From contig JAJRUF010000104.1 of NCBI GenBank assembly GCA_024277935.1, positions 1 through 42,638 on the forward strand: a stretch of DNA of 42,638 nucleotides. The letters run 5' to 3'. Of the stretch, positions 1 to 7,639 are shown piece after piece. Position 1 is the first letter of the stretch, and every line of letters begins with the position of its first letter. The notes beneath the pieces are model-generated. The model saw only the letters and a list, made by a program, of their open reading frames with translations, was not told where the DNA came from and did not search any database. The position numbers and the translations under genes are program-made. Source of the stretch: Gammaproteobacteria bacterium. GTDB taxonomy: Bacteria > Pseudomonadota > Gammaproteobacteria > Methylococcales > Methylomonadaceae.

Positions 1-137
1 ATTTTACAAGCGGCAAAAAGAAAAGCGAGAGGATATAAAATTCAGCATTTCAAAACAATTGCCTATTTACTGACGGGTAAATTAGATTTTTCTAAAATAA
101 ATTCAAATTGCTTACCCACTTGATTTTCAAAAGAGCC
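1..137 (+). mobile_element. Right end of an ISL3-type insertion sequence (transposase C-terminus plus terminal repeat)
   Basis: The plus strand is open from base 1 to a TGA at 121-123 and encodes 40 residues containing the stretch RKARGYKIQHFKTIAYLLTG, followed by KLDF. This is the look of the C-terminal end of ISL3/IS204-type transposases. Directly behind the stop the DNA ends in a sequence whose reverse complement begins GGCTCTTTTGAAAAT, matching the GGCTCTTT start typical of ISL3-family terminal inverted repeats, so the element should end near base 137. The left part of the element lies outside the window. ISL3 elements usually make 8-bp target duplications; the candidate here is bases 138-145, but the other copy cannot be seen. 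The family assignment is from memory of its motifs. Confidence 0.72.
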
Positions 138-422
138 ATTTGTTTTTCTGGTAGTGATTCCCTTTTTGCGAAGAAATCGAAAATTCTCGGCACATTTCTC
201 AACCATAGTATGCCCAAACATTTCATATTGTTCTAAGAGCGCAAGGGCTGCCCTTGTTTTGTTGTATTCCCGTTCGGTTTTTATACCTTGTAGAATTTCC
301 AAAAGAATTAAGTCACCTATTGAAACTAGGCCATCAATTAAAGCTTTATCCAGAATATTTGTAAGTGAACTTTCTTTACCGTTCAAATAGTCAATCCAAA
401 CACTGGTATCAACTAATATCAC
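63..422 (-). pseudogene. vapC: VapC-type PIN-domain toxin, 3' end replaced by IS sequence
   Basis: VapC toxins are Mg-dependent endoribonucleases that act on tRNA or rRNA and are neutralised by VapB. The N-terminus MILVDTSVWIDYL carries the first PIN acidic residue (Asp5), and a later Glu in LLEILQG fits the second. The family normally continues after the LRKKGIT-RKT segment with a hydrophobic helix and the last acidic residues near HxDxDF. Here the match stops at about residue 95, exactly where the ISL3 inverted repeat begins (base 137), and the last ~25 codons are read from IS DNA. The C-terminal acidic residue of the active site is therefore missing and the toxin is probably inactive. Its start overlaps the end of vapB by 14 bases. 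Confidence 0.82.
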
Positions 423-612
423 TGGTGGCTCTCATTTCATCTAGGTTTCCTTCCCATTTTATTTTTCCACGTAAGCTTCGTATTGCTTGCTGTTTTTGTC
501 GAAGTATTATTAATTTAAGACCCTGCTCTACAACATCTCTTTTTGTTTTCAGTCCTGTTGCTTTAAGAGCATGCATCATTAAATCATCATCAATTACAAT
601 ATTTGTTCTCAT
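409..612 (-). CDS. vapB: VapB-type antitoxin (DUF2191-like)
   Basis: A 67-residue protein starting MRTNIVIDDDLM, with a ribbon-helix-helix-like N-terminus (TNIVID strand, then helices around LKATGLKTKRDVVEQGLKL) and an acidic, Trp-containing tail (IKWEGNLDEMR) that in this family binds into the toxin. It lies upstream of vapC on the same strand and overlaps it by 14 bases, the usual antitoxin-toxin order. VapB proteins both neutralise the toxin and repress the operon. Because its partner toxin is cut by an insertion sequence, this antitoxin may now be an orphan. No clear operator palindrome was seen upstream. Confidence 0.85.
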   Translation of the reverse strand: MRTNIVIDDDLMMHALKATGLKTKRDVVEQGLKLIILRQKQQAIRSLRGKIKWEGNLDEMRATSDIS

Positions 613-807
613 AAACTTTATGTGTATAATGGTTTAAAAATTACACAATAGCATGGGTGAAAAAGCATAACAATAGCTTCTGTTAACGGTGGAGCATTTC
701 CGCGTATAGATGGCGAACAGACCCAATAACATTAGAAACGTTTCGCACATACAACCTACGCACCTGCAATATATCTCGGCTTCCCTGCCAACAAAGTACA
801 GGTTGCT

Positions 808-2475
808 TTAATAAATATAGAACTGCCTCATCATACCTAAATCTTCATGCTCCAGATTGTGGCAATGATATAAAAAGAAACCTTTATAATCTTGAAAGGG
901 TTTGATTATTTCAATTTCTTCCCCAGGCATGACCAATACGGTATCTTTCCAACCCGAATCAATAAAGCCATCTTTTACGGTAGCATACTCATCCAGGCGC
1001 ATGCCTCCCGGTTTTCTGGAAATAATTTGATATTGCTGACCATGTAAATGAATGGGGTGGGCCATCGACATCATCATGCCACCGCCCATCATACCCCCCG
1101 CCATTCCTTTATCTTTGCCATGCTCTCCTTTCTTCATCCCATGATCATGGAAAATTTTAATTTTTTTGACGGAACCAAGTGAGACTCTTTCAAAATCAAA
1201 AACTCTATCTATTGAGTAAGACTTACCATTTAACATGGGCCTCATAGGTTTCATTGATATTGCAATAGGTAAAGGGTGATGAGCATTATCAGCATCACTT
1301 TCAGAGAGTCGCTCAAAGTTGACTAAATGCTTAGGTAACCTAGGGGAGTCACTAACTGTTTCAGTGACTTTAAATGAGGCGATAGGAAACTTCGCTCCTT
1401 GGGCCAAACCACTCCCCATCATCCCCATTCCTCCCATCATGCTATCGCCCATACCTCTTGAGGAGCCGCCTTTAGATTTTTTTCTGCGATCAATCATAGG
1501 AGGCATTGCACCCGTATAGGGTAGGCTATACATCACTAATTTTTCACCTACTGACCGGCCACTAAAATCCAACCACAAATCTATTCGCTCACCAGGCGCA
1601 AGCATAATATAAGGCCTGGTTTCTGGTTTTTCCAATAAGCCAGCATCTGTACCGATAGCAGTTAGCGGAGTACCATCCCCCCAGCCTAATTTATAAATTC
1701 GTGAGTTTGAACCATTTAGCGCTCTAAAACGATAAGCTCTCGATTTAACAGTAAACTCAACATTTGGCTTACCATTAACTAAAATGGTATCTCCTAAAAA
1801 GCCAGACATTCTACCGTGCATACCACGAAGATATTGCAATTGGTTACGATTGTTAAATATTCTATCCTGTAGCACAAAAGGAATATCATATTCCCCTCTT
1901 GGTAAGTCTAATTTTTTCTCTTCATCATCGGTAACCGTAATAATTCCTGCCAAACCTTTATAAACCTGTTCAGCTGTTAATTCATGTGTATGCGAGTGGT
2001 AAAAACTTGTTCCAGCACGGTTCATTACCTCAAATTCATAGACGAACTGTTCACCAGGTTGAATAGTGTACATAGGATGCCCATCACTTTTTTGAGGTAC
2101 ATGAAGACCATGCCAGTGAATAATTGAGGGTTCTGAAAGGGCGTTATTAAAATAAATTCGGACTTTCTGGCCTTTCTCATAATTAATAATTGGGCCAAGG
2201 TAATTACTCTTTAAATGTTGCAGAGTATCTTTAGGCCCCTTTAAAAGCTTACTATAATATTTTTGAACCTTAGTGTGGGGGCCACCTCTTAATACGGGGA
2301 CATAGCCTTGTCTGGCCGTTATTTCCATTTCTACATCAGGGTTAAAGCCACGCGTTGCATGGCTTTTAAATTGCCCTTTATTGGCGAGTGCTAGACCAGG
2401 AAATGCTGCGGCTGCCAAGCCTACAGCTGTGTGCTGTAGAAATTGACGTCTATTTTTATTATTTATTGTCATCAT
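808..2475 (-). CDS. Tat-exported multicopper oxidase, CueO/CopA type
   Basis: A 555-residue periplasmic multicopper oxidase, probably a cuprous oxidase in copper tolerance. The N-terminus has a twin-arginine signal (NRRQFLQ, then a hydrophobic AAAAFPGLALA). All four copper motifs are visible: HWHG (residues 120-123), HSH (160-162), HPIHLHG near the C-terminus, and HCHNLEHEDLGMM with Cys538 as the type 1 ligand and a downstream Met axial ligand. Two Met-rich segments (about residues 340-358 and 460-475) and an HDHGMKKGEHG segment resemble the Met/His-rich substrate-copper regions of CueO and CopA. It is three-domain by length. The start is preceded by AGAGGAAGC; ATG at 2473 or the next ATG are both possible. 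It stands alone, about 90 bases downstream of folA. The exact substrate is not provable here. Confidence 0.9.
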   Translation of the reverse strand: MMTINNKNRRQFLQHTAVGLAAAAFPGLALANKGQFKSHATRGFNPDVEMEITARQGYVPVLRGGPHTKVQKYYSKLLKGPKDTLQHLKSNYLGPIINYEKGQKVRIYFNNALSEPSIIHWHGLHVPQKSDGHPMYTIQPGEQFVYEFEVMNRAGTSFYHSHTHELTAEQVYKGLAGIITVTDDEEKKLDLPRGEYDIPFVLQDRIFNNRNQLQYLRGMHGRMSGFLGDTILVNGKPNVEFTVKSRAYRFRALNGSNSRIYKLGWGDGTPLTAIGTDAGLLEKPETRPYIMLAPGERIDLWLDFSGRSVGEKLVMYSLPYTGAMPPMIDRRKKSKGGSSRGMGDSMMGGMGMMGSGLAQGAKFPIASFKVTETVSDSPRLPKHLVNFERLSESDADNAHHPLPIAISMKPMRPMLNGKSYSIDRVFDFERVSLGSVKKIKIFHDHGMKKGEHGKDKGMAGGMMGGGMMMSMAHPIHLHGQQYQIISRKPGGMRLDEYATVKDGFIDSGWKDTVLVMPGEEIEIIKPFQDYKGFFLYHCHNLEHEDLGMMRQFYIY

Positions 2476-2561
2476 GCTTCCTCTTAAATCACATAGTTAG
2501 TATTTAATTAATTACAAATATACTCTTTTTGAGAAGGATAACAACGCAGTATTTTTCTTGG

Positions 2562-3050
2562 TTATTTACGTTTTTCCAGCTTTACAAAACTATAGTTAAA
2601 GTCAACGCTTGGGTCAGTTAAAATATCTTCTCGTTCTATTTCTAACCATTCTGACTTTTTTATCGCAGGAAAAAAGGTATCCCCATCAAGTTGTTTGTGT
2701 ATTTCTGTTAAATACAAATTGTCTGCCACCTCTAACATAGACTCATACAAAGTAGCACCACCAATAACAAATATTTCATTATACTTTTGACATGCCGCTA
2801 TGGCTTTATCAATATTATTAAAAACTTCACAGCCTGGCTGTTGATATGCATTATTCCGACTGATGATAATATTTGTTCGACCTGGTAAAGGTCGGCCTAT
2901 TGACTCATAGGTTTTCCTCCCCATTACAATAGGACTACCCATAGTAATTGTTTTAAATTTTTTAAGGTCTGCCGATAAATGCCAAGGCATTTCATTTTTC
3001 AAGCCTATTGCACGATTAGTTGCCATTGCAACAATAAGAGATATTTTCAT
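2562..3050 (-). CDS. folA: Dihydrofolate reductase
   Basis: Reduces dihydrofolate to tetrahydrofolate with NADPH in the cytoplasm, feeding thymidylate, purine and Met synthesis. The 162-residue length is standard for chromosomal FolA. Visible family features are the start MKISLIVAMATNRAIG, the loop NEMPWHLSADLKKFK with the catalytic Asp28 and the preceding Trp, GSPIVMGRKTYESIGRPLPG for NADPH binding, and the FVIGGATLYE segment. It lies about 70 bases upstream of nothing recognisable on its strand except the M23 peptidase, which is transcribed in the same direction toward it. No strong ribosome-binding site is seen before the ATG, where the leader is AT-rich. Confidence 0.96.
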   Translation of the reverse strand: MKISLIVAMATNRAIGLKNEMPWHLSADLKKFKTITMGSPIVMGRKTYESIGRPLPGRTNIIISRNNAYQQPGCEVFNNIDKAIAACQKYNEIFVIGGATLYESMLEVADNLYLTEIHKQLDGDTFFPAIKKSEWLEIEREDILTDPSVDFNYSFVKLEKRK

Positions 3051-3118
3051 ATTTTAATAAGTGGGAATTAAGGTCAAGTATGACTTCCAATACAACACAT
3101 TAGTCTATCAGGATTTTT

Positions 3119-4042
3119 TTAATTACTCAGCATACTACCTGCTACAGGGGTGGTTGTTGAACCATCAGCCTGAGTAAACTTAAAAGGAACCGAAACTAGC
3201 TCCATACCTTTGTTAAGTTGTACGGCAAAATGTAAATGAGGGCCCGAAGAAAAACCTGTATTCCCCGAGTAGCCAATCAACTGCCCAGCATAAACTTTTA
3301 ACCCGGGATACACTTGAGCTGTATCTACTGCCAAGTGAGCATAAACAGCCATTGAGCCATCTTCATGTAAAATTCTAATGCTATTTGCTCTGGTCTTATA
3401 AAACTGAGTAGTGCCTCTGTTAAAAAAATCATTATTAACTTCAATAACAACCCCAGTCCTAGCCGCATAAACCGGTGTATTTATTGGCATTGCCAAATCA
3501 ACAGCATATTTATTTTGCTTATCGGTATGGCTAAATCCCCCGCCAAAAGCCTGGGTAATTGAAAATGATGTCCCTTTTTCAAAAGGTGGTAAATAAACAG
3601 CACTCTCATCATGCCTCGCTAAAGGGCTCCCAATAATATAGACATATTTTAATGAATAACCCCATGATTTAAATTTATTAAAAGCAGTAACTTTAAATAG
3701 TGTTTTAGAACGGCCTGGAGCGACTATAAACCGCTTGGGTAAGGTTGGTTTTGAAATGGCATTATTTAACTTGCTTAAACTAAACTTAATTTCTATCGGG
3801 GCTTGGTAATTATTAATCACAAAATATTCAGGTTTTTGTTTATCGCCTCTCTTTTCTAGCCAAACATATCTTTTTTTAGCTGCTTTTAATTGCCTGACCT
3901 CTATTATTTTATCAGTTTCAGCGACGGGTGGTTTATCTGAAAAATGCCATAACCCTTTTGAGTCTCTATATTTATAAAGTTTTTTAGCCTGTAAAGCAGG
4001 CGAAAGAAAACTTATTATTAAGATGAAAATTAATAGCTTCAT
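3119..4042 (-). CDS. M23-family (LytM-like) metallopeptidase with N-terminal DUF4124
   Basis: A predicted secreted peptidoglycan-active or divisome-associated M23 protein. I chose the ATG at 4042 because MKLLIFILIISFLSPALQA is then a complete signal peptide; a TTG 13 codons upstream would bury it. The mature N-terminus (KKLYKYRDSKGLWHFSDKPP) is the DUF4124 pattern found in many gammaproteobacterial envelope proteins. The M23 domain occupies about the last 150 residues: an upstream His in GGGFSH, Asp in KYAVDLAMP and the HLHF motif supply the zinc ligands, so the enzyme looks catalytically complete. Between the two lies a beta-rich region of unknown role. Neither start has a clear Shine-Dalgarno sequence. 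Confidence 0.88.
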   Translation of the reverse strand: MKLLIFILIISFLSPALQAKKLYKYRDSKGLWHFSDKPPVAETDKIIEVRQLKAAKKRYVWLEKRGDKQKPEYFVINNYQAPIEIKFSLSKLNNAISKPTLPKRFIVAPGRSKTLFKVTAFNKFKSWGYSLKYVYIIGSPLARHDESAVYLPPFEKGTSFSITQAFGGGFSHTDKQNKYAVDLAMPINTPVYAARTGVVIEVNNDFFNRGTTQFYKTRANSIRILHEDGSMAVYAHLAVDTAQVYPGLKVYAGQLIGYSGNTGFSSGPHLHFAVQLNKGMELVSVPFKFTQADGSTTTPVAGSMLSN

Positions 4043-4126
4043 TGGGGGTGGAATACCAAGAAAAGTTGATTTAAGGTACAATTAGTAACAGTCATTGTTA
4101 GTTAGGTGGCTTACAATGACTAAAAC

Positions 4127-4163
4127 ATTATCAAACCTGATAAATAAGTAATATGTTTGATAA
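4127..4163. repeat. Inverted repeat, 10-bp arms, between the M23 gene and ychJ
   Basis: ATTATCAAAC at the left and GTTTGATAAT at the right are perfect complements separated by about 17 AT-rich bases. The repeat lies between divergently oriented genes, and there is no T-run typical of a terminator. It could be an operator or simply a stable hairpin. Confidence 0.45.
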
Positions 4164-4195
4164 TAGTCGATTAATTATTATTCCGGTACAGATAA

Positions 4196-4686
4196 ATTAC
4201 AAATTTCGAACCAAAACCAAATTGTCTTTGTGGTAGCGAAGTTGAATATTCGCTCTGCTGTGAACCCTTTCATAAAAAAATTAGCAACCCTCTTACTGCT
4301 GAAGCTTTAATGCGTTCCAGGTTTACAGCCTATGCGAGCAAAAACGAAAGTTACCTGTTAGAACCTGGAGTGGTAGTAAACAGCCTAAATCAATTGATTT
4401 TTCAAAAGAACAAGCAATATGGACTCATCTTGAAATTGTAAAAACCAAAAAAGGTTTAAAAAAGGATAATAAGGGTATCGTTGAGTTTAAAGCTTATTAT
4501 ACTTTAGAGAATGAATCCTATGTAATGACTGAAATTAGCCGGTTTGTAAAAAAAGCTGATCGCTGGCTCTATTTAGATGGGGTGGTTAAATCAGTTACTA
4601 AAGCTAATCAGCCGTCAAATCAAGGCAAAAATGCGCCATGTTCTTGCGGCAGCGGTAAAAAGTTTAAACGTTGTTGTGGTAAATAG
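4196..4686 (+). pseudogene. ychJ: YchJ/UPF0225 family SEC-C protein, frameshifted
   Basis: Two reading frames together give a YchJ-like protein with SEC-C zinc motifs at both ends: CLCGSEVEYSLCCEPFHKK at the N-terminus and CSCGSGKKFKRCCG at the C-terminus, with MRSRFTAYASKNESYLL and a TW-SG segment between. The reading frame changes near 4369-4371, where the sequence reads TTAGAACCTGG; family proteins have Glu-Thr-Trp here, so a single missing A (GAAACC) explains the shift. The 5' end is also odd: upstream of the first Cys motif the frame runs back to a TAA at 4193-4195 without any ATG, leaving only ATT as a candidate start. The gene is therefore either decayed with two lesions or damaged by sequence error. 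Function of the family is unknown. Confidence 0.83.
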
Positions 4687-4688
4687 TT

Positions 4689-5114
4689 ATGATTCTAATT
4701 TTAAGGCGAATTGCTAAAAGTGCTAGTGACCAAGAAATTATTGATTTCCTGGACTCCGCATTAAAAGGTAATTTTTTTACAAAAACAGGTCAGATAGAGT
4801 CAATTAACCGGTTAATTTTAAAGGATAACCGAAGGAAAACCATTGAATACCATGCTTTAGTGACTATAGACTCGGACGTAGCCGCTAAAAGGGCGGTAAA
4901 AAAACTACATCGAAAACCCTTTAAAAACAGGATTATTATAGTTAGAGAGTATTTTTATCGCTCCTGGCATAATGACCCTAGAGTCAATATGCATCAATGG
5001 AATGAAGAGCTTGCCGATAAGCGTAAGGGCAGTAGAAGACGTCGCCGACTTGAGGTTGTAAACGAAGAATCAATCAAGTTTAGCCAGAGTGAGGATAACT
5101 TCAGGACATTGTAA
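4689..5114 (+). CDS. Small RRM-type RNA-binding protein
   Basis: A 141-residue protein whose first ~95 residues fit an RNA recognition motif: MILILRRIAKSASDQEIIDF resembles RNP2 plus the first helix, and IEYHALVTIDSDVAAKRAVKKL followed by NRIIIVREYF resembles RNP1 and the last strand. A basic tail follows (RKGSRRRRRLEV). It starts two bases behind the ychJ stop, so the two were likely co-transcribed. Single-RRM proteins occur in several bacterial groups and are thought to act on mRNA, but no target can be named. Its 3' end overlaps the 3' end of gmk by 14 bases on the opposite strand. Confidence 0.72.
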   Translation: MILILRRIAKSASDQEIIDFLDSALKGNFFTKTGQIESINRLILKDNRRKTIEYHALVTIDSDVAAKRAVKKLHRKPFKNRIIIVREYFYRSWHNDPRVNMHQWNEELADKRKGSRRRRRLEVVNEESIKFSQSEDNFRTL

Positions 5115-5718
5115 GTTTATCCAACAAAGGTGCTAAATTTTTTAACTGTCTTTGTGTCTGCAGGCGATGACTAAGCACAATACTTTTTAACTCTGCGAGA
5201 GCTTGATTAAAGCTATCATTAACAACCAAGTAGTTAAACTCGCCGCAATGACTCATTTCATTTACCGCATCTTGCATACGGCGGTCAATAACTTCTTTAC
5301 TATCTTGCCCTCGGCTTTCTAAACGTTGCTGCAAGACCTCTATTGATGGCGGAAGTATAAAGACAGAAATACAATCTGGTAGCATTTCTCTGACTTGCTG
5401 AGCACCTTGCCAATCAATTTCTAAAATAACATCAATACCATTATCTAAGTAGTATTCAACAGACTGCTGTGCAGTTCCATAAAAATTATCAAATACTTGT
5501 GCATACTCTCAAAAAGCATGTTCAGCAATCATTTGCTTAAATTCTTCTACAGTAGAAAAATAATAATCTTTTCCATGTGTTTCACCTGCTCGCATTTGCC
5601 GAGTTGTATGAGATATAGAAACCGTTAATTGATCCAATTCAGTAATCAATTGCTTAACTAAACTGGTTTTCCCCGCACCTGATGGGGCGGAAATAATATA
5701 AAGTATACCTTTGTTCAT
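5101..5718 (-). pseudogene. gmk: Guanylate kinase interrupted by one in-frame TGA
   Basis: Guanylate kinase phosphorylates GMP to GDP and is normally essential. From the ATG at 5718 the protein reads [20 protein letters not shown] (P-loop GAGKTS), then [19 protein letters not shown] (GMP-binding region), and AEHAF. At 5509-5511 the next codon is TGA; the same frame then continues EYAQVFDNFYGTAQQSVEYY and ILEIDWQGAQQV to a normal C-terminus. Relatives have Leu at the TGA position (AFLE-A-VF), so a TTA to TGA change explains it. No frameshift is needed. An upstream ATG at 5736 exists but would add six residues absent from the family. Sequence error, real inactivation or UGA decoding are the possible explanations. 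Confidence 0.9.
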
Positions 5719-5997
5719 TTTAATATTTGACTCCATACTCTAAATTTACTTTTCGATTAAATTAAAAAATAACATATAAATCATATATTACATTTAAGCA
5801 TTGCCCACCTTAGGATGTGGATTTTATAACAAGTTGTTTTTTTGTTGATAGTAAGAGCAACTAAACCCTGCTATTACTTTAAAGAATAAAAATTTTTTGA
5901 TTATAACCTAGGATCAATAGGTATAAAATCAATGTTTGCAAATGATAGAGCTAAAAGTACAATAGAATTTTACGGCCAAATAATTTAATCAATAACC

Positions 5998-6516
5998 ATG
6001 GTAAATCAACTTATTCAAAAAAGGCTTAAAACCCTGTTAATTGTGCTTTTTACGGTTTTTATTAGCCAAACAACAGCTAATGCAAGTGAATCACCTTACA
6101 AACCTTTTGTTAAAGGCTCATTTTTCCAAATCCAGCAGCAAAATAAAGGACAGCCTTATATTATTGCCTTTTGGTCAGTGACTTGTGCTTATTGTATGAA
6201 GGAGTTAGCAATGTTTGGGCGGCTAGTAGAAAAATATCCAGAAGTTAAATTAATTACCATTTCCACAGACCCTTTTTTTGAAGATGGGGCCGTACAGCAA
6301 CTATTAGCTACCAAAAATCTTACAGAAACTGAAACCTGGATTTTTGCTGATAATTATGTGGAAAAATTATATTTTGATATTAACCCACGATGGCGCGGAG
6401 AATTACCGCTAACTTATTTTTCTGATAAAAGTGGTGTTATGTTTAAACATATGGGCGTTGTTAAGGAGGGTGATCTGGTCGAATGGCTAGATAAGCAAAG
6501 TAAATCAAAGGGTTAG
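5998..6516 (+). CDS. TlpA/ResA-like periplasmic thioredoxin-fold protein
   Basis: A 172-residue protein with an N-terminal signal or anchor (about residues 10-29, LKTLLIVLFTVFISQTTANA) and a thioredoxin fold. The active-site motif is Cys63-Ala-Tyr-Cys66 after IIAFWSVT; the cis-Pro is expected in ELPLTYF near residue 140. TlpA/ResA proteins reduce disulfides in the periplasm, often for cytochrome c maturation or copper-site assembly. No partner genes lie beside it: upstream is the divergent gmk and downstream an intron relic. No good Shine-Dalgarno sequence precedes the ATG, so the precise start is uncertain. Confidence 0.82.
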   Translation: MVNQLIQKRLKTLLIVLFTVFISQTTANASESPYKPFVKGSFFQIQQQNKGQPYIIAFWSVTCAYCMKELAMFGRLVEKYPEVKLITISTDPFFEDGAVQQLLATKNLTETETWIFADNYVEKLYFDINPRWRGELPLTYFSDKSGVMFKHMGVVKEGDLVEWLDKQSKSKG

Positions 6517-6752
6517 TCTGCTAAAAGCCTCAAGACAGAGCATATTCAGACCACATTAAAAGGCTTAAAATAAACTGTAAAAGCTGTTCACCCTCACCAG
6601 CCTTTGATGGGAATGTACTCATAGGCAGGAGGGTAATACTCGATGCTTCAGTTTTAATGATTAGGTAGACAGCAAAAAAACAAGTAAGCAAAAACACAAA
6701 GTTTCAGGTGGCTATGTTAATGGACAAACCGTCGATCTACTCTTGCTTGTGA

Positions 6753-7070
6753 CAGCGTCAGAGAGTTATCCTGTCCGGACACAATAAGAAAGGGTGGCTT
6801 AATGCCTTGCAACGATTAGGAGCAAAAGCATATTATTTAAAAGTGGCGAGCAACTCTCGCGGAGTCTGGCGAATAGCAACCCCCCGGTTCTTTCATACAG
6901 TGCAGAACAATGCCTTTTTAAACGCTATGGATTATATGTACCATTGGAACCTCTCAGTAGCATAATCTAAATAGACGTTTACGCTACTGGATTTAACCGC
7001 CGTTGCGGAAAACTGCATTATCGGTGGTGTGTGGGAGAAAACGGGCGTAATCCCGTTTTCCCACCCAGAT
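6753..7070 (+). mobile_element. Relic of a group II intron: maturase C-terminus plus RNA domains V and VI
   Basis: From 6753 to a TAA at 6963 the plus strand encodes about 70 residues (for example LQRLGAKAYYLKVASNSRG, then VWRIATPRFF) resembling the maturase end of intron-encoded reverse transcriptases, where a LG...A..S.RG.WR pattern is usual. About 30 bases later, 6994-7029 fits a domain V hairpin (AACCGCC... GGTGGTG), and 7031-7068 a domain VI hairpin (GAAAACGGG paired with CCCGTTTTC) with an unpaired A at 7063, seven bases before the expected 3' end at about 7070. The reverse transcriptase domain and the 5' intron part are absent, so it is a 3' fragment. What lies between 6517 and 6752 is not recognisable. 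Confidence 0.75.
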
Positions 7071-7112
7071 CATACGGGAACAGCAGTCGTGACCGCGCGA
7101 AGTATAGCCATG

Positions 7113-7559
7113 TTAATTTAATACTAAACGGCAAAGCTCATCTTCAAGCTCGATTCTTTTTGCCAAGTTTTCACCTAAAACCGATAAATCTTGTTCTAGT
7201 TCATTGGTTTTAAGTATTTGTTTGTGGACATCATATTTATCATTAAAGTTAATAACCGCTTCAGTTATTCTTGAGAATTCAGGGTAAATACTTTGAGCTG
7301 CATTTAATACCTTTTCTCGGCGTTCTTTGCCTGATAAAAGATATTCGTATACACCAAAGTGCCCTAGAGAAATGTAATCAACTAATAACTGAGAAAACTT
7401 AGTGAGCAGTGGATGGGCCTCAGAAGCTACAGAGAATGGCTTTAATTTAGCGACTTCACAATATAAAGACCAAACTTGCTGCCTTTCTTGTTGTAGTTCT
7501 GATACTAAATTTTGATTATGATGACGCCTATCGGTTTTTTTTTGCATAACAGCAGACAT
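7113..7559 (-). CDS. rsd: Rsd/AlgQ family regulator of sigma-70
   Basis: A 148-residue protein matching Rsd/AlgQ in length and in landmarks: a helical N-terminus rich in Gln/Arg, LLTKFSQLLVDYISLGHFGVYEYL in the middle (the conserved D-Y-S-GHF-VYE pattern), and a C-terminal helix. Rsd binds region 4 of sigma-70, freeing RNA polymerase core for alternative sigma factors in stationary phase; AlgQ in Pseudomonas affects alginate and siderophore control. The start ATG at 7559 is preceded by AAAAAGGAGCTACCC, a good ribosome-binding site. The gene is transcribed away from the glycosyltransferase, and its 3' end faces the intron relic. Confidence 0.87.
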   Translation of the reverse strand: MSAVMQKKTDRRHHNQNLVSELQQERQQVWSLYCEVAKLKPFSVASEAHPLLTKFSQLLVDYISLGHFGVYEYLLSGKERREKVLNAAQSIYPEFSRITEAVINFNDKYDVHKQILKTNELEQDLSVLGENLAKRIELEDELCRLVLN

Positions 7560-7639
7560 GGGTAGCTCCTTTTTTATTTATATTTAATTTAAGTTATTTG
7601 TTAAGAAAATTCAACAATTATTTAAAATGTAAGGTTTTT

